A DNA stretch of 64,000 nt, taken from Burkholderia sp. HI2500. Its GTDB lineage: Bacteria > Pseudomonadota > Gammaproteobacteria > Burkholderiales > Burkholderiaceae. The position numbers and the translations under genes were made by a program. How positions within the stretch are numbered: position 1 is the first letter of the stretch; the number at the start of each line of letters is the position of its first letter. Positions 17,361 through 26,782 of this stretch are shown here, in pieces. Under the pieces are notes generated by a model. The model ran no database searches, was not told the DNA's origin, and saw only the letters and a list, made by a program, of their open reading frames with translations. The stretch covers positions 1,488,001 to 1,552,000 of the forward strand of contig NZ_NKFL01000006.1 in the NCBI RefSeq assembly GCF_002223055.1, read 5' to 3'.

Positions 17361-17579
17361 ATGAGCCGGATTCTGGTTGATCTATCGAACGGCCAACTCG
17401 ACGAGTTGGCCGCCATCGTCGAGACTGAGCGTCGTCCCCGCGCCGCCATCATCCGCGACGCGATCGATGCCTACATCGCCCTGCACAAGCGTCCGCTCGC
17501 GGACGACGTCTTCGGTCTCTGGAAAGATCGCACGGTCGATGGGCTCGCTTATCAGGAAGAACTGCGCTCGGAATGGTAA
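17361..17579 (+). CDS. VapB-type antitoxin, ribbon-helix-helix
   Basis: Predicted DNA-binding antitoxin of 72 residues. The N-terminal strand SRILVDLSNGQLDELAAI and helix RPRAAIIRDAIDAYIA fit a ribbon-helix-helix fold; the acidic C-terminal tail (WKDRTVDGLAYQEELRSEW) would wrap the toxin. The start follows GGAGG and a palindromic operator. Its stop overlaps the toxin start by seven bases, the usual arrangement that keeps antitoxin ahead of toxin. The pair has lower GC than its neighbours, suggesting later acquisition. Confidence 0.85.
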   Translation: MSRILVDLSNGQLDELAAIVETERRPRAAIIRDAIDAYIALHKRPLADDVFGLWKDRTVDGLAYQEELRSEW

Positions 17580-17938
17580 AGACTCTCTTCGACACCAACA
17601 TCCTGATCGATTATCTGGGCGGCGTGGAATCCGCCCGCACGGAACTCGGCCGCTATGACTATCGAGCGATCAGCGCGATCTCGTGGATGGAGGTTCTGGT
17701 CGGCACGTCCTCACATAATGAAGCCGCGATGCGCGCTTGGCTGTCGTCGTTCGATGTCATCGCGCTCGACGAAGCAGTTGCCAATCGTGCCGTGACCATT
17801 CGCCAGGAACGCCGCATACGCCTGCCCGACGCGATCGTCTGGGCATCGGCACAAGTGAACGGACTGTTGCTCGTTTCGCGCAACACAAAAGACTTCCCAG
17901 CCACCGAACCCGGCGTTCGCGTGCCATACCAGATCTGA
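17573..17938 (+). CDS. vapC: VapC-type PIN-domain ribonuclease toxin
   Basis: Predicted Mg-dependent ribonuclease toxin of 121 residues, full length for the family. PIN-domain acidic residues are visible: Asp7 in FDTNILID, Glu40 in SWMEVLVG, Asp86 in LPDAIVWA and Asp107 in RNTKDF. VapC toxins cut specific RNAs, often initiator tRNA or ribosomal RNA; the target here cannot be read from sequence. The gene overlaps the antitoxin by seven bases and is the last of the operon. All catalytic positions seem intact, so it should be active unless bound by the antitoxin. Confidence 0.88.
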   Translation: MVKTLFDTNILIDYLGGVESARTELGRYDYRAISAISWMEVLVGTSSHNEAAMRAWLSSFDVIALDEAVANRAVTIRQERRIRLPDAIVWASAQVNGLLLVSRNTKDFPATEPGVRVPYQI

Positions 17939-18249
17939 ATCGATGGGCGCGGTTGCGCGCCCTCTCCCCGCCGCGCCCCATCCAACCGCATTCGACGATA
18001 CCTCCCCCGTCTAGAAGGCACCGGATAATCGCCGGCACATCACACCGCCCCTCACTCTCGCCCATATCGGACGGGGACCTCGCCCGTCCAACGCTTCAAA
18101 ATTGCCGCTCCGCACACCCCACTCAATCAAGGGCCGGAAGCGGATAGAAATTCCTGATGCCCCGGATTGAAACAAGCAATTTCACAAGCTCAGGGTGAAC
18201 CCGGATACTGGGAACACTTCATCAACACCACCGCAAAGGAACTCGCAAG
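17939..18249. promoter_or_regulatory. intergenic region upstream of ahpC
   Basis: This 311-base stretch has no supported gene. It must hold the ahpC promoter. AhpC genes are commonly under OxyR; a GATAG half-site occurs at 18143-18147 but the second half is poor, so I do not claim an OxyR site. The ahpC ribosome site AAGGAA lies just before 18250. Confidence 0.4.
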
Positions 18250-18813
18250 ATGCCGATCATCAACACCCAAATCAAGCCGTTCAAGGCAACCGCATACCAC
18301 AACGGCGATTTCGTGCCCGTCTCGGAAGAGAACTTCAAGGGCAAGTGGTCCGTCGTCGTGTTCTACCCGGCCGACTTCACGTTCGTCTGCCCGACCGAGC
18401 TGGGCGACCTCGCCGACCGTTACGCGGAATTCCAGAAGCTGGGTGTCGAAATCTACGGCGTGTCGACCGACACGCACTTCACGCACAAGGCATGGCACGA
18501 CACGTCGGACACGATCGGCAAGATCAAGTACCCGATGATCGGCGACCCGACGCTCACGCTGTCGCGCAACTTCGACGTGCTGATCGAGGAAGAAGGGATG
18601 GCCCTGCGCGGCACGTTCGTGATCAACCCGGAAGGCGAGATCAAGCTGTGCGAAATCCACGACAACGGCATCGGCCGTGACGCAGGCGAACTGCTGCGCA
18701 AGGTGCAGGCGGCGCAATACATCGCGGCGCACCCGGGTGAAGTGTGCCCGGCCAAGTGGACGCCGGGTGCGGAAACGCTGACCCCGTCGCTCGACCTGAT
18801 CGGCAAGATCTGA
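18250..18813 (+). CDS. ahpC: alkyl hydroperoxide reductase subunit C (peroxiredoxin)
   Basis: Reduces hydrogen peroxide, organic peroxides and peroxynitrite in the cytoplasm. The 187-residue length matches the typical 2-Cys AhpC. The peroxidatic cysteine is Cys47 in FVCPTE and the resolving cysteine is Cys166 in GEVCPAKW. Start is supported by AAGGAA and by the conserved N-terminus [13 protein letters not shown]. It is followed by a strong hairpin and then ahpF, whose product recycles it. Confidence 0.97.
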   Translation: MPIINTQIKPFKATAYHNGDFVPVSEENFKGKWSVVVFYPADFTFVCPTELGDLADRYAEFQKLGVEIYGVSTDTHFTHKAWHDTSDTIGKIKYPMIGDPTLTLSRNFDVLIEEEGMALRGTFVINPEGEIKLCEIHDNGIGRDAGELLRKVQAAQYIAAHPGEVCPAKWTPGAETLTPSLDLIGKI

Positions 18814-18823
18814 CGATCGCGCC

Positions 18824-18845
18824 GCGCGCCTCGCACGAGGCGCGC
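18824..18845 (+). terminator. hairpin between ahpC and ahpF
   Basis: Perfect 10-base arms GCGCGCCTCG and CGAGGCGCGC with a two-base loop lie 10 bases after the ahpC stop. No T-run follows, so it more likely stabilises the ahpC end of the message or attenuates ahpF than ends transcription fully. Confidence 0.55.
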
Positions 18846-18941
18846 GAGCCTCCCGATGACGGGCCGCCGCGGCATGCGGCCCGCGCCCTCCTCCGGCACG
18901 ACGTGCCCGACCAGAATCATTAATACGGAATCCGAAACGCC

Positions 18942-20540
18942 ATGCTCGACGCCAATCTCAAGAACCAACTCAAAGCGTACCTCGAAAAGATCACGCGCCC
19001 GATCGAACTCGTCGCCTCCCTCGACGACAGCGCGAAATCGCAGGAACTGCTGGCGCTGCTGAACGAGATTGCGTCGCTGACGGATCGCGTGACCGTGTCC
19101 GAACGCCGCGACGACGCCGAGCGCAAGCCGTCGTTCTCGATCGGCGAGCCCGGCAAGCCGGCCGGCATCCGCTTCGCCGGCATCCCGATGGGCCATGAAT
19201 TCACGTCGCTCGTGCTCGCGCTGCTGCAGACGGGCGGCCATCCGATCAAGCTCGACGACGACGTGATCGAACAGATCCGCGCGCTCGACGGCGACTACGC
19301 GTTCGAGACGTATTTCTCGCTGTCGTGCCAGAACTGCCCGGAAGTCGTGCAGGCGCTGAACGTGATGTCGCTGATCAACCCGCGCATCCGTCACGTCGCG
19401 ATCGACGGTGCGCTGTTCCAGGGCGAAGTCGAGTCGCGCCAGATCATGGCCGTGCCGACGATGTTCCTGAACGGCGCCTCGTTCGGCCAGGGCCGCAGCA
19501 GCGTGAAGGAAATCCTCGCGAAGCTCGATACGGGCGCCAGCGCACGGGCCGCGAAGTCGCTCGAGACCAAGCCGGTGTTCGATACGCTGATCGTCGGCGG
19601 CGGCCCGGCAGGCGCGGCGGCCGCGATCTACTCGGCGCGCAAGGGCATTGCGACGGGTGTCGTGGCCGAGCGTTTCGGCGGCCAGGTGCTCGACACGATG
19701 GCGATCGAGAACTTCGTGTCGGTGCAGGAAACCGAAGGGCCGAAGTTCGCGACCGCGCTCGAACAGCACGTGAAGCAGTACGACGTCGACATCATGGACG
19801 TGCAGCGCGCCGATGCGCTGATTCCGGGCGACGTGCACCAGATCCGCCTCGCGAACGGCGCGGTGCTCAAGGCGAAGACAATCGTCCTCGCAACCGGCGC
19901 GCGCTGGCGTGAAATCAACGTGCCGGGCGAGCGCGAATACCGCAACCGCGGTGTCGCGTACTGCCCGCACTGCGACGGCCCGCTGTTCAAGGGCAAGCGC
20001 GTCGCGGTGGTCGGCGGCGGCAACTCGGGTGTCGAGGCCGCGATCGACCTCGCCGGCATCGTGAAGGAAGTCACGCTGATCGAATACGGCGCGCAACTGC
20101 GTGCGGACGAAGTGCTGCAGCGCAAGCTGCGCAGCCTGCCGAACGTGACGATCGTCACGCAGGCGCAAACGACCGAGCTGACCGGCGACGGCAGCAAGCT
20201 GAACGGGCTCGTCTACAAGGATCTGCGCTCGGGCGACACGCAGCGCATCGATCTCGAAGGCGTGTTCGTGCAGATCGGCCTCGTGCCGAACACCGAATGG
20301 CTGAAGGGTACGGTCGAACTGTCGAAGCACGGCGAGATCGTCGTCGATGCGCGCGGCGCGACGTCGGTACCGGGCGTGTTCGCGGCCGGCGACGTGACGA
20401 CGGTGCCGTTCAAGCAGATCGTGATCGCCGTGGGCGAAGGCGCGAAGGCATCGCTCGGTGCGTTCGACCACCTGATCCGGCAGGACGTGGCGCCGGTGGC
20501 AACCGCTCAGCCGCAGGCCGAGGAAGCGGTCGCCGCGTAA
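18942..20540 (+). CDS. ahpF: alkyl hydroperoxide reductase subunit F
   Basis: NADH-dependent flavoprotein that reduces AhpC. The 532-residue product has an N-terminal double thioredoxin-like domain with the CQNC pair (Cys129, Cys132), an FAD-binding [10 protein letters not shown], the thioredoxin-reductase-type active site CPHC (Cys341, Cys344), and an NAD-binding [10 protein letters not shown]. The order matches AhpF and not the shorter thioredoxin reductase. It is separated from ahpC by 128 bases with a hairpin, and is followed by a clear terminator. Confidence 0.96.
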   Translation: MLDANLKNQLKAYLEKITRPIELVASLDDSAKSQELLALLNEIASLTDRVTVSERRDDAERKPSFSIGEPGKPAGIRFAGIPMGHEFTSLVLALLQTGGHPIKLDDDVIEQIRALDGDYAFETYFSLSCQNCPEVVQALNVMSLINPRIRHVAIDGALFQGEVESRQIMAVPTMFLNGASFGQGRSSVKEILAKLDTGASARAAKSLETKPVFDTLIVGGGPAGAAAAIYSARKGIATGVVAERFGGQVLDTMAIENFVSVQETEGPKFATALEQHVKQYDVDIMDVQRADALIPGDVHQIRLANGAVLKAKTIVLATGARWREINVPGEREYRNRGVAYCPHCDGPLFKGKRVAVVGGGNSGVEAAIDLAGIVKEVTLIEYGAQLRADEVLQRKLRSLPNVTIVTQAQTTELTGDGSKLNGLVYKDLRSGDTQRIDLEGVFVQIGLVPNTEWLKGTVELSKHGEIVVDARGATSVPGVFAAGDVTTVPFKQIVIAVGEGAKASLGAFDHLIRQDVAPVATAQPQAEEAVAA

Positions 20541-20580
20541 CGCGCGTCAGCCCGTCGGCACAACAGTTTGTCTCTCTTGG

Positions 20581-20616
20581 CCCCGCATGCTTTGGTCGGC
20601 ATGCGGGGTCCTTTTT
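20581..20616 (+). terminator. intrinsic terminator of ahpF
   Basis: Perfect 10-base arms CCCCGCATGC and GCATGCGGGG around an eight-base loop, followed by TCCTTTTT on the plus strand, 40 bases after the ahpF stop. Confidence 0.88.
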
Positions 20617-20635
20617 ATGCCGAAGGCGTTCGCGG

Positions 20636-21415
20636 TTACTTGGTCGCGGTCGGGCTGCCGTCCGCTGGCGCAGGCGCCGTCGACTTGAAACTGCTGGACT
20701 GCCTGACCAGTTGCTCGGTCATCGCGGCGGCAACCGGATTCGCGCCCGATGACGAACTGCCCTGCCGGATTGAACCGCCGCCCGATGACATCGACGGCAT
20801 CGATGACATCGACGGCGGCGGCAATGACGGGTCGAGTTTCGCCGATTCCCTGACGAGCGCGGCCGTCTCCGGCGTTTCGGATTTCGTTGCGGAGGGGGCT
20901 GCAGCCGCGTGGCGTTCGAGGCCGTCGCGCTTGCGCGACGCGCGTTGCGTGACCTGCGCGGGGGCGGGTGCCGGAGCGGCCTGCTGCACGGGTTTGGCGG
21001 CTGGCGGCGGTGCCGATGGGGTCGAATCCTGCGCATCGACGGTCACGACGTTGACCTTCGGCGGCGGTGCGCTCGGCTTCGTCACCGGCTGCGGCTTGTC
21101 GCTGACAACCGGCACGGCTGGCACTGCGTCGACGCGCGCGGTGGTGGCCGGCGCAGCAGGCGCCGGTGCGGGGGGCGGCGGCGCGACAGCCGCCTGTTTC
21201 GGTGCCATCGCGGCGGCCGGGGCCGGCGGCGCGATGGTGCCCTGCACGGCGTGATCGTTGCCCGCGGGCGCCGCGGCAACGGGCGCGGCCGAATCGCCGA
21301 TGCCGGCATCTTCGATCGCGCGGTGATCCGCACGCAGGAGCATCACGTAGGCAGTGCCGGCGGCGGCTACCAGGAGCCCACCGGCGATCATCAAGGTCTT
21401 GCGGGTACTCGTCAT
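20636..21415 (-). CDS. membrane-anchored Pro/Ala-rich protein, unknown function
   Basis: I do not recognise this 259-residue protein. It has a basic start (MTSTRK), one membrane segment or uncleaved signal at about 7-26, and then a long low-complexity region rich in Pro, Ala, Ser and Thr with scattered Lys. The C-terminal quarter has Met/Ser-rich repeats (SMSSMPSMSSGGGS) and a short predicted helix (AAAMTEQLVRQSSSF). Such spacer proteins often bridge the periplasm or tether to the cell wall. The opposite strand is also open across this region, so the strand choice rests on the plausible N-terminus. It stands alone, converging on the ahpF terminator. Confidence 0.6.
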   Translation of the reverse strand: MTSTRKTLMIAGGLLVAAAGTAYVMLLRADHRAIEDAGIGDSAAPVAAAPAGNDHAVQGTIAPPAPAAAMAPKQAAVAPPPPAPAPAAPATTARVDAVPAVPVVSDKPQPVTKPSAPPPKVNVVTVDAQDSTPSAPPPAAKPVQQAAPAPAPAQVTQRASRKRDGLERHAAAAPSATKSETPETAALVRESAKLDPSLPPPSMSSMPSMSSGGGSIRQGSSSSGANPVAAAMTEQLVRQSSSFKSTAPAPADGSPTATK

Positions 21416-21575
21416 GCTTGCTCACCGCTCATATCGACGTGAACAAGCCATCATACCCGGCGATCGGCCGTCGATCCCGCACGAATACATTTGGTTGCAT
21501 TGTGCCGGAACAGGTCGGCAAACCGTTCGTCAGACGTATCGCCTGCGCTGCTCCGGCACGATCAACGCACGGGCA

Positions 21576-22130
21576 TCACTCCGGAAACGGCAATTCGGTC
21601 TGCCCTTCCGCGCGCATGCCGAACGTGTTCAGCGTCATCGCGACGAGCGCATAGTAGCCGAGCAATGCAACGAGATTGACGACGACCTCGTGGCCGAAGC
21701 GCGCTTGCGCGCGTGCGAACGTCGCGTCGCTCACGCGCCGCGTGTCGTACAGCTCGCTCGCGAATGCATGGATCAGCGCATCGTCGTCCGACTCGAATGC
21801 GGGCGCGACGCCACGCCGGATCGCGTCGGCCGTCGCGGCCGGCACGCCCGCGTCGAGTGCGATCGGATAATGGATGTGCCACTCGGCCTGCGAGCGCCAG
21901 CGCGCGGCCGTCACGAGAATCGCGAGTTCCGACAGGCGCAGCGGCAGGCCCGTGCGATAGCGGCAGAACGCGCCGAGCTTCTGCGCATGTTGCGCCAGCT
22001 CGGGGCTCGCGATCCAGCCGAGAAACGGCCCGTTCAGGTTGCCGCGCGGGCCGCTGAGAATGTCGGCCAGCACGGCCTTCTGTTCATCGGTGGCCGATGC
22101 GGGATCGAACGGAGGCAATCTGTTGGTCAT
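21576..22130 (-). CDS. carboxymuconolactone decarboxylase family protein
   Basis: Member of the AhpD/CMD fold family, 184 residues. The core reads CRYRTGLPLRLSELAIL and WRSQAEWHIHYPIAL, typical of carboxymuconolactone-decarboxylase-like proteins; the CxxC pair that would make it an AhpD-type disulfide reductase is absent, so it is probably not a redox partner. It follows the aminotransferase by 32 bases at the 3-prime end of the operon running down from 26782. Its substrate may be the product of the aminotransferase step, but this is inference. Confidence 0.8.
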   Translation of the reverse strand: MTNRLPPFDPASATDEQKAVLADILSGPRGNLNGPFLGWIASPELAQHAQKLGAFCRYRTGLPLRLSELAILVTAARWRSQAEWHIHYPIALDAGVPAATADAIRRGVAPAFESDDDALIHAFASELYDTRRVSDATFARAQARFGHEVVVNLVALLGYYALVAMTLNTFGMRAEGQTELPFPE

Positions 22131-22162
22131 GGCGAAGTCCTGACAAGGTTCGACAAATGCGG

Positions 22163-23497
22163 TCACGCGCCGGCCGACGCGAGCGCCGCGCCGATCGCGC
22201 CCGACAGCCGCTCGACGATCGTATCGATCTGCTGCGCGGTGCAAATGAACGGCGGCGCGACCAGGATGTGGTCGCCGTGAACGCCATCGATCGTCCCGCC
22301 CATCGGATACACCATCAGGCCGCGCTGCATCGCTTCGCGCTTGACCGCCGCATGCAGCTTCAGCGCCGGATCGAACGTCGCCTTGCTGTCGCGATCGCGC
22401 ACGAGCTCGACGCCGACGAACAGCCCGCGGCCGCGCACGTCGCCGATATGCGGATGCGCGCCGTAATGCTCGCGCAACGTCGCGCGCAGTTGTTCGCCGC
22501 GCGCCTTCACGTTGTCGAGCAGTTTCTCCTCGGCGATCACGCGCTGCACTTCGAGCGCGGCCGCGCATGCGGTCGCATGGCCCAGGTACGTGTGCCCGTG
22601 CTGGAAGAAACCCGAGCCGTCGACGATCGTCCGGTAGATGCGGTCGCTGACGAGCGTCGCGCCGATCGGCTGGTAGCCCGCGCCGAGCCCTTTCGCGATC
22701 GTCAGCAGGTCGGGCGCGACGCCGTCTTCGTCGCACGCGTACAGGTAGCCGGTGCGGCCCATCCCCGACATGATCTCGTCGAGGATCAGCAGCACGCCGT
22801 ACTTGTCGCACACCGCGCGAATCTTCTTCAGGTACGTGCGCACCGGCGGCACCGCGCCGGCCGTTGCGCCCACCACCGTTTCCGCGACGAACGCCGCGAC
22901 GTTGGCCGCGCCGAGTTCGACGATCTTCTGCTCGAGTTCGTCCGCCAGGCGTTGCGCATACGCTTCGTCGGTTTCACCCGCCTGCCGGTCTCGATACGCA
23001 TAACACGGGCTCACGTGGTGCGCCTCGATCAGCAGCGGCAGGAACGGCTCGCGCCGCCACGCATTGCCGCCGATCGCGAGCGCGCCGAGCGTGTTGCCGT
23101 GATAGCTCTGGCGTCGCGCGATGAAATGGCGGCGCTGCGGCTCGCCCTTCTCGACGAAATACTGGCGTGCGAGCTTCAGCGCGGCCTCGACCGCCTCGGA
23201 GCCGCCCGACACGAAATACACGTGTTCGAGGCCGGCCGGCGCGGCGTCGACGAGCCGGTCGGCCAGTTCCTCGGCCACGTCGGTCGTGAAGAACGATGTG
23301 TGCGCGTACGCCAGTTGCTGCGCCTGCCGCTTGATCGCGTCGATCACACGCTGGTTGCTGTGGCCGAGACACGAAACGGCCGCGCCGCCGCACGCGTCGA
23401 TATAGCGTTTGCCGGTCGCGTCGATGATCTCGATGCCGTCGCCTGCGACGGCAACGGGCAAGGTGGCGCGCGGAGCGCGATGGAAAACGGTCGTCAT
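22163..23497 (-). CDS. class III (omega-type) PLP-dependent aminotransferase
   Basis: Transfers an amino group, usually from an omega-amino acid or amine, to a keto acid. The product has 444 residues, typical of the family. PLP contacts are visible: Lys269 in TIAKGLGAGYQP forms the Schiff base, with Asp240-Glu241 in LILDEIMSG and the GGSEAVEAALK phosphate loop near 98-108. I chose the ATG at 23497, which has GAGG seven bases upstream; another at 23509 has no site. It lies 15 bases after the C45 hydrolase and before the CMD-like gene, so it may act on an amine released by that hydrolase. Substrate is not predictable from sequence alone. Confidence 0.9.
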   Translation of the reverse strand: MTTVFHRAPRATLPVAVAGDGIEIIDATGKRYIDACGGAAVSCLGHSNQRVIDAIKRQAQQLAYAHTSFFTTDVAEELADRLVDAAPAGLEHVYFVSGGSEAVEAALKLARQYFVEKGEPQRRHFIARRQSYHGNTLGALAIGGNAWRREPFLPLLIEAHHVSPCYAYRDRQAGETDEAYAQRLADELEQKIVELGAANVAAFVAETVVGATAGAVPPVRTYLKKIRAVCDKYGVLLILDEIMSGMGRTGYLYACDEDGVAPDLLTIAKGLGAGYQPIGATLVSDRIYRTIVDGSGFFQHGHTYLGHATACAAALEVQRVIAEEKLLDNVKARGEQLRATLREHYGAHPHIGDVRGRGLFVGVELVRDRDSKATFDPALKLHAAVKREAMQRGLMVYPMGGTIDGVHGDHILVAPPFICTAQQIDTIVERLSGAIGAALASAGA

Positions 23498-23512
23498 GCG
23501 TTGCCTCATGGA

Positions 23513-24562
23513 TCAGGACGCGTCGTGCGCGCGTCCGGACGGCACGATGCGCGTCGCGAAACGCTGCGTGCCGTGTTGGTGAAGAGTGAAATCGATCGAT
23601 GCCGCGCCGATCGCGAACACGGCGGTGGCCAGCGTGTTCTCGTCGTCGGGGTCGGCCGGATCGTCGCGGTAGATCGGCAGCCCTTGCGGCGCACGATCGC
23701 CGAGCACGCGCAGCAGCGCGGCTTCGTCGATCGCGTCGATGGCGGGCGTGAGCGCGTCGACGCGGCGCTGGCGGTCGGCCGACGATTGCGTGACGATCTG
23801 CGCTTGCGCGTCGCAGCCGGGATGCACGAGATGGTTCGCATGCCCCGCGAGCCGCGCGACGTCGATCACCGAACAGCGCGCGACGCTTGCCTCGATGCTC
23901 AGCAGCCGCGCATCGCCGGTCGCGCCCAGCGTGTGATGAAAGCCGCTCGCGCGCGCATGGCCGCGCAGCACGTCGGCCGCCGCGTCGAGCGACGTGGCAT
24001 CGAGCACGGCGCGCGCGAGGATCATGCGCGGCACGCCCGCTGCCGGCGTGCGGATCCGCAGGTTGTTGATCGCCTGCGCGATACCCGCGCGGTTCGCCGC
24101 AAAGGTATGGCCCGGCAGCGAACCGGGGTAATAGAAGCTGATGAAGCCCGGCTTGCCCGCCGGCTGCACGTCGACGAGCAGGCAGCGCTCGCGCAGGTAC
24201 GGATCGCCGTCCTCGTTGTGCGCGATCCAGCGCGTGCCGTCCGCGTCGCGCGCGGCAAGCGTCGTGCAGCCGTCCGGCGCGTTGTGGATCAGCTCGCCGC
24301 GGCAGTTCCACAGAAAGATGTCCTCGGCCGGCCAGCCGACACCGGCCGCGATCCCGTCCAGCTCCGCGACGAGATCCGGATACGCGGCCAGCGCGGCCTG
24401 CCGCAGCGCGGCGACGAACGGATGGCCGCGCCAGCGGCGCACGGCCTGCCACGCGCTGCTCTGCTGCATGTATTCGTCGAACACGGGGCGGGCGAGCTCG
24501 CCGAGGCGCACGCCGATGTCGAACGGCGCGCCGGCGATGACGGGGGAAAGGGAAAGCGGCAT
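23513..24562 (-). CDS. C45-type autoproteolytic acyltransferase/amidohydrolase
   Basis: Ntn-type hydrolase of 349 residues in the peptidase C45 / isopenicillin N acyltransferase group. These enzymes cut themselves before a Cys that becomes the nucleophile; here it is Cys99 in DGCTTLAA, followed by the conserved DGTRWIAHNEDGD (109-121). They cleave or exchange acyl amides. The gene sits between a polar amino-acid ABC transporter and a class III aminotransferase, suggesting that an imported N-acyl compound is deacylated and its amine is then transaminated. The family call is good, the substrate unknown. Confidence 0.8.
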   Translation of the reverse strand: MPLSLSPVIAGAPFDIGVRLGELARPVFDEYMQQSSAWQAVRRWRGHPFVAALRQAALAAYPDLVAELDGIAAGVGWPAEDIFLWNCRGELIHNAPDGCTTLAARDADGTRWIAHNEDGDPYLRERCLLVDVQPAGKPGFISFYYPGSLPGHTFAANRAGIAQAINNLRIRTPAAGVPRMILARAVLDATSLDAAADVLRGHARASGFHHTLGATGDARLLSIEASVARCSVIDVARLAGHANHLVHPGCDAQAQIVTQSSADRQRRVDALTPAIDAIDEAALLRVLGDRAPQGLPIYRDDPADPDDENTLATAVFAIGAASIDFTLHQHGTQRFATRIVPSGRAHDAS

Positions 24563-24581
24563 GTCGGTATTTCGGTTTCGT

Positions 24582-25310
24582 TCAGGACACGTGTTTCAGG
24601 AATTCCTTCAGGCGCGGGGTCGGCGGCCGGTCGATCAGCTCGACCGGATGGCCGTCTTCCGCAATCCCGCCCTGATCCATGAACAGCAGGCGCGTCCCGA
24701 CCCGTTTCGCAAAGCCGATCTCGTGCGTGACGACGATCATCGTCATCCCTTCGGTCGCAAGATCCTGCATCACTTTCAGCACTTCGTGGCGCAATTCCGG
24801 ATCGAGCGCCGACGTCGGCTCGTCGAACAGCATCAGCCGCGGCCGGATCGCGAGCGCACGCGCAATCGCGACGCGCTGCTGCTGGCCGCCCGACAGCTCC
24901 GACGGATAATGATTTGCGCGCGATTCGAGGCCGACCTTGTCGAGCAACGCCATCGCCTGGTCGCGCGCGTCGGCGCGCGACGCGCCGCGCACCTGCATCG
25001 GCCCGAACATCACGTTCTCGAGCGCGGTCATTTGCGGGAACAGGTTGAACTGCTGGAACACCATGCCGGCTTCGAGCCGGATGTTGCGGATCGTCGTCGC
25101 GTTGCCGCGCACGCTCTGCCCGTCGACGAGCAGCTCGCCGCCGGTGATTTTCTCGAGCGCGTTGATACAGCGCAGCATCGTCGATTTTCCCGAGCCCGAC
25201 GGGCCGACCACGACGACCACCTCGCCCGCGTCGATCTTCAGGTCGATGTTCTTCAACACCGGCACGTGGCCGAAGCTCTTCGACACGTTCTGGAATTCGA
25301 TCATGCTCAT
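24582..25310 (-). CDS. polar amino-acid ABC transporter ATPase, GlnQ-like
   Basis: ATP-hydrolysing subunit of 242 residues. Walker [10 protein letters not shown], signature LSGGQQQR and Walker [15 protein letters not shown] are intact, with the His-loop VTHEIGFA. The ATG at 25310 overlaps the permease stop (ATGA); a second ATG two codons later is possible. With the permease and binding protein it forms a three-gene uptake system. Confidence 0.93.
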   Translation of the reverse strand: MSMIEFQNVSKSFGHVPVLKNIDLKIDAGEVVVVVGPSGSGKSTMLRCINALEKITGGELLVDGQSVRGNATTIRNIRLEAGMVFQQFNLFPQMTALENVMFGPMQVRGASRADARDQAMALLDKVGLESRANHYPSELSGGQQQRVAIARALAIRPRLMLFDEPTSALDPELRHEVLKVMQDLATEGMTMIVVTHEIGFAKRVGTRLLFMDQGGIAEDGHPVELIDRPPTPRLKEFLKHVS

Positions 25311-25963
25311 AGGATACGCATCCTCTTCTCGACGAGCCGCAGCGTCAGCGTCATGGCGCCGGTCAGCAACAGGTAGATGACGGCCACCGCACTCCAGATC
25401 TCGACCGCCTGGAAATTGCCCGCGATGATTTCCTGTCCCTTGCGCGTCAGCTCGCCGACACCGATCACGATGAACAGCGACGTGTCCTTCAGGCTCACGA
25501 TGCACTGGTTGCCGAGCGGCGGAATCAGCCGCCGGAACGCGAGCGGCCCGACCACCTTCAGCAGCACGCGCGGCATCGACAGGCCCATCGCGAGCCCCGC
25601 TTCCGTCAGCCCCTTCGGGATCGACAGCAGCGCGCCGCGCACCACTTCCGCGAGATACGCGCCGGAATTCACCGTGATCGCGATGATCGCAGCCGTCAGG
25701 CCGTCGATGCGGATATGCGCGAGCAGCGGCAGCGCGAAATACAGGAACATCACCTGCACGACGATCGGCGTGCCGCGGATCAATTCAATATAAACCTGGG
25801 CGAGCACGTTCATCGCCTTCGGTCCGTATGCGCGGAACATGCCCGCGACCATCCCGACGATGAAGCCGCCCACCAGCCCGAAAAATGCGATGAACACCGT
25901 CAACCGGACCCCGTCCATCAGGTCCGGCAACGCCGCCCAGATCGCCGACCAATCGAAATTCAC
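25307..25963 (-). CDS. polar amino-acid ABC transporter permease, GlnP-like
   Basis: Inner-membrane permease of 218 residues with about five membrane segments and the family loop [22 protein letters not shown] that contacts the ATPase (around 120-145). The opening [22 protein letters not shown] is typical of HisMQ-type permeases. A single permease gene implies a homodimer. It overlaps the ATPase start and follows the binding-protein gene by 66 bases. Confidence 0.93.
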   Translation of the reverse strand: MNFDWSAIWAALPDLMDGVRLTVFIAFFGLVGGFIVGMVAGMFRAYGPKAMNVLAQVYIELIRGTPIVVQVMFLYFALPLLAHIRIDGLTAAIIAITVNSGAYLAEVVRGALLSIPKGLTEAGLAMGLSMPRVLLKVVGPLAFRRLIPPLGNQCIVSLKDTSLFIVIGVGELTRKGQEIIAGNFQAVEIWSAVAVIYLLLTGAMTLTLRLVEKRMRIL

Positions 25964-26029
25964 TTGTCGCTCCCCGTTCGAATCAAGACCGGCGCGGCCG
26001 TCCGGCCGCGCACTGTTGCGGCGTCACGC

Positions 26030-26782
26030 TCACATCTTCGGCGGTTCGGCGCCGAACCACTTCTTGTAGATCTGCGCGTAGCGGCCGTCGGCCCGGATCT
26101 TCACGAGCGATGCATTGACCTTCGGCACGAGCGGGCTGCCCTTCGGGAAACCCATGCCGTACTTGTCGCCGCTGACCGGCTGGCCCGCGACCTTCACCTT
26201 GCCCTTGCCTTCGTTGTTCACGAAAAACAGCACGTTCGGCGTGTCGTGCATCGCCGCGTCGACCCGGCCGGCCTCGAGCGCGAGGTACGCCTGGTCGATG
26301 TTCGGGAACTGACGGATCTCCTTCGGCTTCAGGTGCGCCTTGATCCAGTCGATCGTCGCGGTGCCGGTTTTCGCGGCGATCACCTTGCCGTTCAGGTCGT
26401 CGATCGACTTGATCGTCGTGTTGCCCGTTTGCACCATCGCCGCGAGGCCGCTGTCGTAGTACGGCGCGGAGAAGTCGATCGCCTTCTTGCGCTCCTCCTT
26501 GATCGTCATGCCCGACAGCGCGACGTCGATGTTCTGCGTCTGCAGCGCCGGGATCAGGCCCGCGAAATCCATCGGCTGGATCGTGTATTTCCAGCCCTGG
26601 TCCTTCGCGATCTCCGCCCACAGGTCGAGATCGAAGCCGACGTACTTGTCGCCCTGCTTGAACTCGAACGGCATGAACGACGTGTCGGTGCCGACGACGA
26701 GCGTCTTGGTATCCGCGTGCGCGAGGCTGGCGCCGAGCGCGGCAACGACCGCGACGGCTTTCAGGAAGGAACGGCGACTCAT
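26030..26782 (-). CDS. periplasmic polar amino-acid binding protein, GlnH-like
   Basis: Solute-binding protein of 250 residues. The ATG at 26782 follows GGAGAG and gives a signal peptide with cleavage near AHA at about 23. The start of the mature protein, LVVGTDTSFMPFEFKQGDKYVGF (about 27-49), is the family opening for type II binding proteins, with Arg/Asp ligand contacts expected later (SGMTIKEERKKAIDFSAPYY). The gene heads the operon with GlnPQ-like genes, the C45 hydrolase, aminotransferase and CMD-like gene. The ligand may be an N-acylated or amino-substituted compound rather than glutamine (inference). Confidence 0.92.
   Translation of the reverse strand: MSRRSFLKAVAVVAALGASLAHADTKTLVVGTDTSFMPFEFKQGDKYVGFDLDLWAEIAKDQGWKYTIQPMDFAGLIPALQTQNIDVALSGMTIKEERKKAIDFSAPYYDSGLAAMVQTGNTTIKSIDDLNGKVIAAKTGTATIDWIKAHLKPKEIRQFPNIDQAYLALEAGRVDAAMHDTPNVLFFVNNEGKGKVKVAGQPVSGDKYGMGFPKGSPLVPKVNASLVKIRADGRYAQIYKKWFGAEPPKM

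Noticed and set aside
18143..18160. OxyR site upstream of ahpC
   Set aside because: Only one GATAG half-site is good; the other half does not fit, so it is not claimed.
22097..24682. Plus-strand open frame of over 850 codons
   Set aside because: Antisense to the aminotransferase and C45 genes, with Arg/Ala-rich composition.
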